Below the pieces are notes generated by a model. It had not been told where the DNA came from and ran no database searches. It was given only the letters and a program-made list of their open reading frames with translations. Source: JAIBCL01 sp031411695 (GTDB lineage Bacteria > Verrucomicrobiota > Verrucomicrobiia > Verrucomicrobiales > Verrucomicrobiaceae). From it: a stretch of DNA of 43,973 nucleotides. The DNA lies in assembly GCA_031411695.1 (NCBI GenBank), contig JANOBO010000192.1:1-43973 (forward strand), read 5' to 3'. Position numbers and translations under genes: made by a program. Shown here one piece after another: positions 8,509 through 16,653 of the stretch (positions are counted from its first letter, which is position 1; each line of letters opens with the position of its first letter).

Positions 8509-9780
8509 TCACACAAAATCGGTGATCGACCCGAAGTCCGCGTCGAACAATCTCCGGTAAGTGCGGAACGCAAACCGGTCCGTCATGTTGGAAATCCAAT
8601 CGCAGACCAGCCGGGCGCGGACACTGGCGTCGTCCGACTTCTCGACTTCCGATTCCAGCGCCGCAGGCATCAGCCGCAGACGCGAGCCGGCGCCCTTCTC
8701 GATGTACCGTTCTCTCAACACGCCGAACATGCGGGTGAGGATGAAGTCGGCCTTGTGGTCGAGCTGCTGCAACGCGGGAGAAAGGAAAACAAGCTCTAGG
8801 GCGATGCGCTTGTGCAGTCGCGTCTGCACCTGGAGATCCGGCTCGATGTCCAGCCTGAGTTGATGACGAGGAGTCGATGCGCTGAGAAAGTTCTCGGCGG
8901 GTGCCAGGGAGCACCCGCGGATGCAGCCGCCAATGCTGCGGTTCAGCCTGGACTCCACGCGCTCCTCACGGATCGCCCTACAGAGAAACTCGAAGTGCCG
9001 CTGTTCCGCGTCATCCATGGTTTGCGTGGAAGCCCACGCCTCGAGCTTCGGCACTGAGATGAACCCCGCGTGAATGCCATCGGCGATGTCATTGAGGGAG
9101 TAAGCCGTGTCATCCGCCCAGTCCATGATCTGGCATTCGATGCTGCGGAATCCATTGCGCCCGGCACCGGGTGTCAGGCTTGCCGGAAAGTCTAGGTCGC
9201 CCACCGCGAACCGGAGATGCCGCGCCTGATCATCGTAGAGATAATGGTTCTTCGCGCCTCCATCCTCGGAACGGAGCGTCTTGTACTTCAGCACCGCATC
9301 CAGAAGAGCGCGGGTGGGATTCATGCCCTCACGTCCTTCCGAAAAAATAGTCTGCGTGAGGATCCGCAGCGTCTGCGCATTGCCTTCAAATCCGCCGAAG
9401 GGCGACATCAGCCGATGCAGGGAGCGCTCACCCGTGTGCCCGAATGGCGGGTGGCCGAGATCGTGCGCCAGACATGCGCTCTCGACGAGGTCGGGATCGA
9501 TGAAAAAATCATCCGCCAACAGATCGCTAGACTGCAGCAGCCAGGCGCAGATGGAGCGCCCGATCTGCGCCACCTCGATCGAGTGCGTCAACCGTGTGCG
9601 GTAGAAGTCGTACTCGCCGGAGAGGAACACCTGAGTCTTGCTCTGAAGGCGGCGGAATGACGAACTGTGAATGATCCGGTCACGATCGATCTGAAACGAA
9701 CTGCGGTACTCGCCGGCCCCGGGCCGTCTCGGGTCCAGCGTCTCAATGTCAAACGGGGAGTAGAATCGATTGGTCGGCAT
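8509..9780 (-). CDS. dgt: Deoxyguanosinetriphosphate triphosphohydrolase-like HD protein
   Basis: A 423-residue member of the dGTPase/HD-domain family, which hydrolyses dNTPs to nucleoside and triphosphate. The metal site reads H66 (RLTHSIEVAQIGRSI), H106-D107 (CLAHDLGHPPFGHTGE) and a later Asp in IMDWADDTAYSLNDIADG. The N-terminal YRSSFQIDRDRIIHSSSFRRLQSKTQVF is the family's hallmark opening. It affects dNTP pools in the cytoplasm. It lies directly upstream of truA (11-base gap) and 67 bases downstream of the DUF2062 gene, all on the minus strand. Confidence 0.93.
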   Translation of the reverse strand: MPTNRFYSPFDIETLDPRRPGAGEYRSSFQIDRDRIIHSSSFRRLQSKTQVFLSGEYDFYRTRLTHSIEVAQIGRSICAWLLQSSDLLADDFFIDPDLVESACLAHDLGHPPFGHTGERSLHRLMSPFGGFEGNAQTLRILTQTIFSEGREGMNPTRALLDAVLKYKTLRSEDGGAKNHYLYDDQARHLRFAVGDLDFPASLTPGAGRNGFRSIECQIMDWADDTAYSLNDIADGIHAGFISVPKLEAWASTQTMDDAEQRHFEFLCRAIREERVESRLNRSIGGCIRGCSLAPAENFLSASTPRHQLRLDIEPDLQVQTRLHKRIALELVFLSPALQQLDHKADFILTRMFGVLRERYIEKGAGSRLRLMPAALESEVEKSDDASVRARLVCDWISNMTDRFAFRTYRRLFDADFGSITDFV

Positions 9781-9847
9781 GACAGGCGGCTCTCTATGTT
9801 ATCGGAAGACGCGATGATGGGGAGAATCTTTGATCCACGCGGTCATG

Positions 9848-10420
9848 TCACGGCGGCGGCGCGGCCTCGTTCTTCGACACCAGCTTGCCCGAGGCTTTGG
9901 GAAAAAGGGCGACGAGCGACCACAGCGCGTAGGTGATCATGTAGCTCGCCGGGACCAACAGCACGCCTGCCAGCAGGCCGCCGGCGTAAAGGTTCCGCGC
10001 GTAAGCCAGCCCTTTGGCCACTTTCTCATTCTCCACCGTGGCGATCCAATGGGCCATGGGATCGCCGACCAAGCTCAGGAACCACTCTCCGATCTGCTTC
10101 TCAACCATGCCGATGGGTACATAAGTCACGGGATTGCTGAGCCAGCACACCGCGAGCGCAATGGGGATGTTCACACGGAACGCGCCCGCAAGAAGGATGG
10201 CGAGCGGCATCTGTCCCGGGATGAGCTGCAAAGTGACGAAACAGCCGACGGCCATCCCGCCTGCGAAGGTGTGCTGCGTGGGCCGCCACACGCGCTTGTT
10301 CAGAAAGTGCAGCGAGAACCAACGCAACGCACGGCTGTTCTTCAAACGCCGCGGATGCTTCAGAAAGCGGTACGTCTTGAATACTGTTTTTCGGAAATAG
10401 CCTCGCGCGAGATCAAGCAT
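9848..10420 (-). CDS. DUF2062 integral membrane protein
   Basis: A 190-residue protein from the ATG at 10420. The frame is open to 10540, but that would overlap uppP. The DUF2062 pattern is clear: a basic N-terminus, then HTFAGGMAVGCFVTLQLIPGQMPLAILLAGAFRVNIPIALAVCWLSNPVTYVPI, with the conserved Asn-Pro in SNPVT, and further hydrophobic segments near the C-terminus (about 3-4 membrane spans). The function of DUF2062 is not known. It starts 17 bases after uppP, so the two are probably one transcript, which hints at envelope physiology. Confidence 0.85.
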   Translation of the reverse strand: MLDLARGYFRKTVFKTYRFLKHPRRLKNSRALRWFSLHFLNKRVWRPTQHTFAGGMAVGCFVTLQLIPGQMPLAILLAGAFRVNIPIALAVCWLSNPVTYVPIGMVEKQIGEWFLSLVGDPMAHWIATVENEKVAKGLAYARNLYAGGLLAGVLLVPASYMITYALWSLVALFPKASGKLVSKNEAAPPP

Positions 10421-10437
10421 TCGAATAAGCGGGTGGT

Positions 10438-11229
10438 TCAGGCGCCCATGTATAGGTACGCCAGCAACGCTGCTCCCAGCACAACACGATACGCCGCAAA
10501 TCCGTTGAAGGTGTGGGTTTGCACAAAGCGGATTAGCCACTTTACCACGATGAAAGCGGAGACGAGCGACGCAACCGCGCCGAGACTGACGTGCGTCCAG
10601 TTCACGCCTTCAGCGCCGTGGTCCTTGAGCACATCGAGCAGTTCCTTGCCCCCGGCGGCGAACAACGTGGGAATACCCAGCAAAAAGGAAAACTCCGTGG
10701 CCGCCGGCCTCGCCATGCCCAGCGCCATCGCCAGCATGATGGTGGTGCCTGACCGCGACGCGCCGGGAAATCCGATCGCGATGAGCTGTGCGATGCCGAA
10801 GGAAATGGCGATGAGCCATGTGATCTGATCACTGCCTTTGTTGCGCTTGTTGAACGCCTCAATCAAAAAAATCACTCCGCCGCCGATCAACGTGGCCCAC
10901 GCAATCGGCGCCAGCTCCTTTGGCAGCGTGACATGAAGTTTTTTCATGATCAGCCCGCCGCCAACCGTGATCGCAAACGCCACCGCGAGCTTCGCGACGA
11001 GGTCGCGATTCGCCTTCTCGTGCAAACCCAATGCAATCCGCACGAGCTTCTTCCAGAATATCGGGATCAGCGCGAGCGCGGCGGCGGGTTGGATGATGAC
11101 ATTGAAAAACTGCGACTGCTGACCGAGCCAATGCTCCGCGATGAGAAGGTGGCCAGTGGACGACACTGGAATAAACTCAGTCAGCCCTTCAATGAGGCCG
11201 AGCACGATGGCGGCAAGTGAATCGTTCAT
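10438..11229 (-). CDS. uppP: Undecaprenyl-diphosphatase UppP (BacA family)
   Basis: A 263-residue polytopic inner-membrane phosphatase that recycles undecaprenyl diphosphate to the monophosphate carrier for peptidoglycan and surface glycan synthesis. Both catalytic signatures are present: EGLTEFIPVSSTGH at residues 14-27 and GFPGASRSGTT at 153-163, including the essential Arg. Length and about eight hydrophobic segments fit the family. It is first in the minus-strand run uppP-DUF2062-dgt-truA. It is relevant to the polysaccharide genes from 18 kb onward, which would draw on the same lipid carrier. Confidence 0.97.
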   Translation of the reverse strand: MNDSLAAIVLGLIEGLTEFIPVSSTGHLLIAEHWLGQQSQFFNVIIQPAAALALIPIFWKKLVRIALGLHEKANRDLVAKLAVAFAITVGGGLIMKKLHVTLPKELAPIAWATLIGGGVIFLIEAFNKRNKGSDQITWLIAISFGIAQLIAIGFPGASRSGTTIMLAMALGMARPAATEFSFLLGIPTLFAAGGKELLDVLKDHGAEGVNWTHVSLGAVASLVSAFIVVKWLIRFVQTHTFNGFAAYRVVLGAALLAYLYMGA

Positions 11230-11388
11230 TGGGTGAGGTCAGCGTGGCAAAATGAGGCGCTAGAGTGGGTGCGGACCCCGCCTTTGCAAGCGCGGGCTGA
11301 TTTATCTGTTGTGAGGCGTGTGGCTATTCCATCTCAACACCTCATGCGACGATCATGGCGGGCATTTAACTCTGGCAAATGAGATCAA

Positions 11389-12435
11389 ATGGCATACGAT
11401 GCCACCCCTTTTTACATGCCGGGAGAGCGATTCAGGACACCACTCGAGTCACCCACCTCACACGCGAGGTGGCGCGCCGTTCGCTGCATCGCGTTCACGT
11501 TTTCTCTTTGCGCTGCCAGTGCGGGAGCCGTCGAGACTGTGCGGTGCGCGCTGGCAGACGGGTTTGATTTTCCAGTCGGAAAGCCGGAAGGCACCGCTTA
11601 TTACAAATCACGCGGCTTCTATCCCAACGGCCATCTCGGAGAGGACTGGAACGGTCGGGGTGGCGGCGACAGCGATCTTGGCGATCCGATTTATTCCATC
11701 GCCGGCGGCGTCGTGGTCCATTCAGACAACGTCGGTGTCGGATGGGGCAATGTGATCATCATCCGCCACGCATTCCGCGACGCCGGCGGGAAAATCGAGG
11801 TGGTGGACTCGCTGTACGGGCACTTGCAGGAACGCAGGTTGAAGCTGCACCAGATCGTGGAACGAGGCCAGTTGGTCGGCACGATGGGCAGCAATTCAGG
11901 GATGTATCCCGCTCATTTGCACCTGGAGGTGCGCAAGAATCTCCAGATTGGAATGAACCGCTCGCAGTTTGCGCGCGACTACTCAAACTACTACAGCCCC
12001 ACCCAGTTCATTAATGCCCATCGAAAATTGTCGTCGAACTTGCAACGATTCGAGATGCCGGTGAACACGTTCGCAGGGTACGGCAAGTCTCTCGCTGACC
12101 GCGATAAGGCGGCTCCCTCCGGCAAGGGGTTGACGATCCCCGTGTTTCCGAGTGTGATCGCCGCAGGCAATCTGCCGACCGTGGTGCTCAATCCGCAAGG
12201 AGGCAAAGCGATCAAGCCCGCACTCGGCAGACCGGCCGTGAAACCGCTGCCTCCCGTTCAGAAAGCACCCCCTGAAGTCAGCACAGGTGCCCGCCCGCCG
12301 AGAACGGCTCCTCCACCCGCAGCTCCCGCGCCCACTGCCGCCGTCCCCGATACGGAGGATTTTTGGACACGCTTGAAATCCAAGCTCAAGCAGGGACAAC
12401 TGACGGACGATCCGCAGCCGCGCGCCATTCGCTAA
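11389..12435 (+). CDS. Secreted M23 (LytM-type) metallopeptidase
   Basis: A 348-residue protein. A signal-like hydrophobic segment (CIAFTFSLCAASAGA, residues 33-47) precedes a LytM/M23 zinc domain: first ligands H82 and D86 in GHLGEDW, and H176/H178 in AHLHLE. All expected catalytic residues are present, so it is probably an active peptidoglycan endopeptidase. After about residue 225 comes a Pro/Ala-rich unstructured tail ending in a basic stretch. An ATG at 11416 would shorten the N-region by nine residues and is equally plausible. The gene is divergent from uppP. Confidence 0.88.
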   Translation: MAYDATPFYMPGERFRTPLESPTSHARWRAVRCIAFTFSLCAASAGAVETVRCALADGFDFPVGKPEGTAYYKSRGFYPNGHLGEDWNGRGGGDSDLGDPIYSIAGGVVVHSDNVGVGWGNVIIIRHAFRDAGGKIEVVDSLYGHLQERRLKLHQIVERGQLVGTMGSNSGMYPAHLHLEVRKNLQIGMNRSQFARDYSNYYSPTQFINAHRKLSSNLQRFEMPVNTFAGYGKSLADRDKAAPSGKGLTIPVFPSVIAAGNLPTVVLNPQGGKAIKPALGRPAVKPLPPVQKAPPEVSTGARPPRTAPPPAAPAPTAAVPDTEDFWTRLKSKLKQGQLTDDPQPRAIR

Positions 12436-12455
12436 AGCGAGAGTGAAGACAAGAC

Positions 12456-12490
12456 GCGGCGCGGCACCATCCAGCAACGCTGTGCGCCGC
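12456..12490. terminator. Possible intergenic hairpin between convergent genes
   Basis: GCGGCGC (12456-12462) and GCGCCGC (12484-12490) can form a 7-bp stem with a 21-base loop between the convergent M23 and pseudopilin genes. There is no T-run, so terminator function is uncertain. Confidence 0.3.
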
Positions 12491-12501
12491 CGACGAAAGC
12501 T

Positions 12502-13104
12502 CTAACCGCGCCAAGAGGTCAGGTCGTCCTTCGAGGGAGTCTGCTTCTTCGCGCCATCTGGGCCGAAGCTGTAAATCACCACTCCCATCGGCAACTGTGG
12601 CGGCGCTGTCGCTGAGATCTTCGACTCCTCATTCTGCACATCGGGATTGTCCACCCTCTCATCTCCGCTCGTGTCCATGACCACTGCGTAAGGCTGACCC
12701 CAGTCATCCACGAGGGAATATGAGTCAGCAGTTGCGCCGACAAGGCCGCCCTTCCCATTCTTGGCCATGGGCAGCTCGAGGTACTTGATGCCTCTCCCGT
12801 TCATTTTCGTCTGGCTCTCGCTAGCGTACAAAATCGCAATCAACGGATCGCCCGCACTGGTCTTCGTATTGGAGTCGCTGCCAGTCGTCTCGGAAGGATA
12901 ACGGTTGTACTCCGTCTGGTAGCCTTTGATTGCCACCTGCAATTCCTTGATAACAGCTAGCGTCCTCACTTTTCTGGCCCTCTCCATCACAGAACCCACC
13001 ACGGGAAACGCGATGCTGGCAAGGATGCCGATGATCGTGATCACCACGAGCAACTCAATGAGGGTGAAAGCTTGACGATGCTTTGGCGGACGTGCTGTTT
13101 TCAT
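12502..13104 (-). CDS. Type II secretion/type IV-like pseudopilin
   Basis: A 200-residue protein with a class III prepilin signal: a basic leader, then the methylation/cleavage site QAFTLIELLVVITIIGILA with the invariant Glu at position +5 of the mature part. This is followed by a long amphipathic helix and a GspG/GspH-like C-terminal domain (KGYQTEYNRYPSE). Verrucomicrobiota carry many such stand-alone pseudopilins (prepilin-type N-terminal methylation domain proteins). Whether it belongs to a secretion pseudopilus or another filament is not visible, since no other secretion gene is nearby. A GGAG sits about 23 bases upstream of the ATG, too far to be a normal ribosome-binding site for this start. 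Confidence 0.88.
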   Translation of the reverse strand: MKTARPPKHRQAFTLIELLVVITIIGILASIAFPVVGSVMERARKVRTLAVIKELQVAIKGYQTEYNRYPSETTGSDSNTKTSAGDPLIAILYASESQTKMNGRGIKYLELPMAKNGKGGLVGATADSYSLVDDWGQPYAVVMDTSGDERVDNPDVQNEESKISATAPPQLPMGVVIYSFGPDGAKKQTPSKDDLTSWRG

Positions 13105-13533
13105 GATGAGACGGTGGCGGGTTTATCTCCTTTGATTTTCGGTGTTGGAGACGATTCCGATATTAGCTGAATTTCGTTCCGCAAGTCAACGCTGAACACA
13201 AAAGAAGTCGCGGCGCGTCGGAGATTTTCAATTGGCGACGATCCAGCCAGGCGCATGGATGACGTCTCCTGCTCACGCACTGCTTTGGCCTCCGCTGAGC
13301 GACCGTCGCGTAACACCCCCCTATTCGTGAGCTCACCTTCTCAACTCGCGATGCCATCGGCATGTCTTGAATCACATCGTGATAGACGCGCTTGCTGCAT
13401 GACGGAGCGCGATGGTTTTCGATCTCGAACTTGCGCTTGCTTCAAATGAAACACCGAATATTAATCGCCGGTCAATTCATCAATTCATCTCATCTCTCAC
13501 ACCACGGGCCTCAACAACAGCCCGAAAAAATCT
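13105..13533. other. Intergenic region, pseudopilin/ppdK
   Basis: About 430 bases between divergent genes with no convincing coding sequence. Short open frames exist but show no recognisable motif. The right end holds the candidate ppdK promoter and leader. Confidence 0.6.
13437..13464 (+). promoter_or_regulatory. Candidate ppdK promoter
   Basis: TTGCTT (13437-13442) and TATTAA (13459-13464) are separated by 16 bases and lie about 70 bases upstream of the ppdK start. Consensus match only. Confidence 0.3.
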
Positions 13534-16473
13534 ATGGCAAACAAAGGCAACAAGAGCAGCAAGTACGTTTACAACTTCGGAGCAGGGAAAGCGGACGGCG
13601 ACGGATCAATGAAAGCCCTCCTAGGTGGGAAGGGCGCAAACTTGGCGGAGATGAGCCGCATCGGACTTCCAGTGCCTCCCGGCTTCACGATTTCGACCGA
13701 AGTGTGTACATACTACTATGCGAACAAGCGCTCCTATCCCACGGCGCTTGATGCGCAGATGAAGTCCGGCATCGCCGCGATGGAGAAAATCATGGGCTGC
13801 AAATTCGGCGATGCGAGCGGCATGCCTCTGCTTGTCGCTGTTCGTTCCGGCGCGCGCGATTCGATGCCCGGGATGATGGACACGATTTTGAATCTCGGCC
13901 TGAATGACCAGACGGTCATCTCGTTGGCCAAAGCCACGAAGAACGAGCGCTTCGCGTGGGATTGCTACCGCCGCTTTGTTCAGATGTATGGAGACGTCGT
14001 GCTGGGCGTGCAAAAACGCGAAGGCGAGGACCATGAACCGTTTGAAGTGGTGATCGAGACATTCAAACACGAGAAGTACCATTCTGACATTGAAGATTCA
14101 AAGCTTACCGCCGCAGACCAGCAGGAGTTGGTGAAGCGCTTCAAGCAACTGGTGAAGGAGCGCACCAAGCATACCTTTCCGAGCGACCCATGGGACCAGC
14201 TTCGCGGCGCCGCAGGCGCGGTGTTCGGAAGTTGGATGAACGACCGTGCGATTGTCTATCGCCGAAAGTACAACATCCCGGCCGAGTGGGGCACGGCGGT
14301 GAATGTTCAGGCGATGGTTTACGGCAACACCGGCGAGACATCGGGCTCGGGCGTCGCCTTCACGCGCAATCCCGCAAACGGCAACGACGAGTTTTACGGT
14401 GAGTTCCTGATCAACGCGCAAGGTGAGGACGTCGTCGCAGGCGTGCGCACCCCGGAGCCTGTGCTGGAACTCCAGAAGCAAATGCCGAAGTCATACGCGG
14501 AGCTTATGAAGGTTCGCGCGATCCTCGAAAAGCATTTCAAGGACGTGCAAGATGTCGAGTTCACCATCCAGGAAGGGAAGCTGTTCATGCTTCAGACACG
14601 CAATGGGAAGCGCACTGCCGCCGCAGCGTTGAAGTTCTCGATGGACATGGTGAAGGAAAAACTCATCGACTGGGAAACTGCCGTGCTTCGCAATCCGGCG
14701 GATCAGCTCGATCAATTGCTGGCCCCCATCTTCGATCTCGCCGATCTCAAGAAGGCCAAGGAACTCGCCAAAGGCCTGCCTGCCGGTCCTGGTGCCGCTT
14801 CAGGCAAAATTTATCTCAATGCTGACCGCGCCGCTGCCGCCGAGGCCAGAGGCGAGAAGGTGCTTCTCGTCCGCAACGAGACCAGCCCCGAAGACCTTCG
14901 CGGCATGATCGCGGCCGAAGGCATCCTCACGGCGAAAGGTGGAGTGTCCTCACACGCGGCCCTCGTCGCCCGCCAGATGGGCAAGGTGTGTATCTGCGGT
15001 GCTTCCGCTCTCAGCATCGACTATGACAAGAAGACTGTGTCAGTCGCGGGTGAGACTTTCAAAGAAGGTGATCACCTTTCGATCGACGGCACGAGCGGCA
15101 CCGTTTACGGCGGCCAATTGAAGACCGCGCCGTCTGAAATCATCACCGGCATGTTGCACGGGGACAAGGCCGCGCAATCCACCGAGAAGTTCAAGGCCTT
15201 CCAACAGCTCATGGTCTGGTGCGGCAAGGCTGCGCGCCTGCAGGTGCGCACGAATGCCGACAACCCGGAGCAAACGCAGAACGCAATCGCGTTCGGCGCG
15301 CAGGGCATCGGCCTCACCCGCACGGAGCACATGTTCTTTGAAGGCGACCGCATTGATGCAATGCGCGAGATGATTCTTGCCGACACGGAATCAGATCGCC
15401 GCGCCGCACTCGCGAAGCTCCTTCCTTATCAGCGCGAAGATTTCACCGGAATCTTCGAGGCGTTGAAGGGAATGCCCGCGACCATTCGTCTTCTCGATCC
15501 TCCGCTTCACGAGTTCCTTCCTCACTCCGAAGATCAGCAAAAAGATCTCGCGAAGAAAATCGGAATGAGCGTGGAGAAGATCCAGTCGCGCGTGAATGCG
15601 CTGCACGAATTCAATCCGATGCTTGGGCATCGCGGTTGCCGTCTCGGCGTCGCTTATCCTGAGATCACGGAGATGCAGGCGCGCGCGATCTTTGAAGCTG
15701 CGGCTGCTGTTTCGAAAAAAGGAATCAAGGTGAAACCGGAGGTGATGATTCCTCTCGTCGGCTTCAAGAAAGAACTCGACCTCCAAGTGGAAATCGTGCA
15801 TCATGTCGCGAAAATGGTGATGGAAGAGAAAAATGTGAAGCTCGATTATCTCGTCGGCACAATGATTGAAGTGCCGCGTGGAGCACTCACCGCTGATGAG
15901 ATCGCGCAGACCGCGCAGTTCTTCAGCTTCGGCACCAACGACCTCACTCAGACCACACTCGGCATCAGTCGTGATGACATGGGTAACTTCCTCGTGCCTT
16001 ACACGGAGAACGAGATCTTCAAAAAGAATCCGTTCGCCACGCTCGATCAAACAGGTGTGGGCCAGCTCATGCGCATCGCGATCGACAAAGGCCGCAGCAC
16101 CAATCCCGGCATCAAGCTCGGCATCTGCGGTGAGCACGGCGGTGATCCTGACAGTGTGAAGTTCTGCCATCGCCTCGGTCTCAACTATGTGAGCTGCAGT
16201 CCTTATCGTGTTCCCGTCGCTCGTCTCGCGGCAGCCCAGGCTGCCATTGAAGAGAAGCGCGCAGCGGCCAATGCCGCCGCCCCCAAGAATGTCCGTGGAA
16301 AAAGCGCCGCCAAGCCGGCTGTCTCAAAAACAGCCGCGAGGTCCGCCGTATCCCCGGCCAAAAAAACAAACGCAACCAACAACAAAACAACAAGGAGTAA
16401 TACCATGGCCAAGAAAGCAGCAAAGAAAGCAGCGAAGAAGCCCGCAAAGAAAGCCGCCAAGAAGAAGAAGTAG
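13534..16473 (+). CDS. ppdK: Pyruvate, phosphate dikinase with histone-H1-like C-terminal tail
   Basis: A 979-residue protein. Residues 1-905 are a complete PPDK, which interconverts pyruvate + ATP + Pi and PEP + AMP + PPi. Seen: the ATP-grasp start (LLGGKGANLAEMSRIGLPVPPGFTIS), the phospho-histidine domain with H474 in AKGGVSSHAALVAR, and the PEP/pyruvate barrel (HRGCRLGV, FSFGTNDLTQTTLG, GICGEHGGDP), ending RVPVARLAAAQ. Residues 906-979 are extra: an Ala/Lys/Ser/Thr-rich linker, then repeated KAAKK (residues 958-979). PPDKs normally end near residue 880-900. Inside the tail a strong ribosome-binding site precedes an in-frame ATG (see the separate entry), so the tail may be a fused or independently translated small basic protein. 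A strong terminator follows. Confidence 0.95.
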   Translation: MANKGNKSSKYVYNFGAGKADGDGSMKALLGGKGANLAEMSRIGLPVPPGFTISTEVCTYYYANKRSYPTALDAQMKSGIAAMEKIMGCKFGDASGMPLLVAVRSGARDSMPGMMDTILNLGLNDQTVISLAKATKNERFAWDCYRRFVQMYGDVVLGVQKREGEDHEPFEVVIETFKHEKYHSDIEDSKLTAADQQELVKRFKQLVKERTKHTFPSDPWDQLRGAAGAVFGSWMNDRAIVYRRKYNIPAEWGTAVNVQAMVYGNTGETSGSGVAFTRNPANGNDEFYGEFLINAQGEDVVAGVRTPEPVLELQKQMPKSYAELMKVRAILEKHFKDVQDVEFTIQEGKLFMLQTRNGKRTAAAALKFSMDMVKEKLIDWETAVLRNPADQLDQLLAPIFDLADLKKAKELAKGLPAGPGAASGKIYLNADRAAAAEARGEKVLLVRNETSPEDLRGMIAAEGILTAKGGVSSHAALVARQMGKVCICGASALSIDYDKKTVSVAGETFKEGDHLSIDGTSGTVYGGQLKTAPSEIITGMLHGDKAAQSTEKFKAFQQLMVWCGKAARLQVRTNADNPEQTQNAIAFGAQGIGLTRTEHMFFEGDRIDAMREMILADTESDRRAALAKLLPYQREDFTGIFEALKGMPATIRLLDPPLHEFLPHSEDQQKDLAKKIGMSVEKIQSRVNALHEFNPMLGHRGCRLGVAYPEITEMQARAIFEAAAAVSKKGIKVKPEVMIPLVGFKKELDLQVEIVHHVAKMVMEEKNVKLDYLVGTMIEVPRGALTADEIAQTAQFFSFGTNDLTQTTLGISRDDMGNFLVPYTENEIFKKNPFATLDQTGVGQLMRIAIDKGRSTNPGIKLGICGEHGGDPDSVKFCHRLGLNYVSCSPYRVPVARLAAAQAAIEEKRAAANAAAPKNVRGKSAAKPAVSKTAARSAVSPAKKTNATNNKTTRSNTMAKKAAKKAAKKPAKKAAKKKK
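16392..16473 (+). CDS. Possible internal start: 22-residue Lys/Ala-rich peptide
   Basis: Within the ppdK 3' end, AAGGAG (16392-16397) sits 7 bases before an ATG (16405-16407) that is in frame with ppdK. Translation from there gives a 22-residue peptide of KAAKK repeats ending KKKK. The preceding stretch (about 16366-16391) is A/C-rich and unstructured, like an untranslated leader. Similar KAAKK sequences form the basic tails of bacterial histone-H1-like (Hc1-type) DNA-binding proteins. It could be a separately made small nucleic-acid-binding peptide, or the relic of a gene now fused to ppdK. Whether internal initiation occurs cannot be decided from sequence. Confidence 0.4.
16408..16470 (+). 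repeat. KAAKK-encoding 12-base tandem repeat
   Basis: About five imperfect copies of a 12-base unit (AAGAAAGCAGCA and variants), encoding the Lys/Ala repeat of the PPDK tail. Such repeats are prone to length change by slippage. Confidence 0.8.
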
Positions 16474-16512
16474 TCTTCCCGGCTGCAACTAAGACGGCTT
16501 TGATCGTCTAAA

Positions 16513-16550
16513 GAAGCCCTGTGGGGTGCAATGCCTCACAGGGCTTTTTC
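16513..16550. terminator. Rho-independent terminator after ppdK
   Basis: AGCCCTGTG (16514-16522) pairs with CACAGGGCT (16537-16545), extended by GGGG/CCTC-type pairs, and is followed by TTTTT. The opposite strand also has a T-rich flank, so it may serve the convergent EEP-family gene too. Confidence 0.85.
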
Positions 16551-16653
16551 ATGCCGCGATGCGCCGTCATTCGAAGCACGGGCGTCACCACCTTTTGCGC
16601 GTCGATGCAATTTGCGCAAGCAGCCCCGAATCAGTTTGGGGCCCGCCCTTCAA

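Noticed and set aside
13101..13316. Small open frame upstream of the pseudopilin gene
   Set aside because: 71 residues without motif, no ribosome-binding site, located in the likely promoter region.
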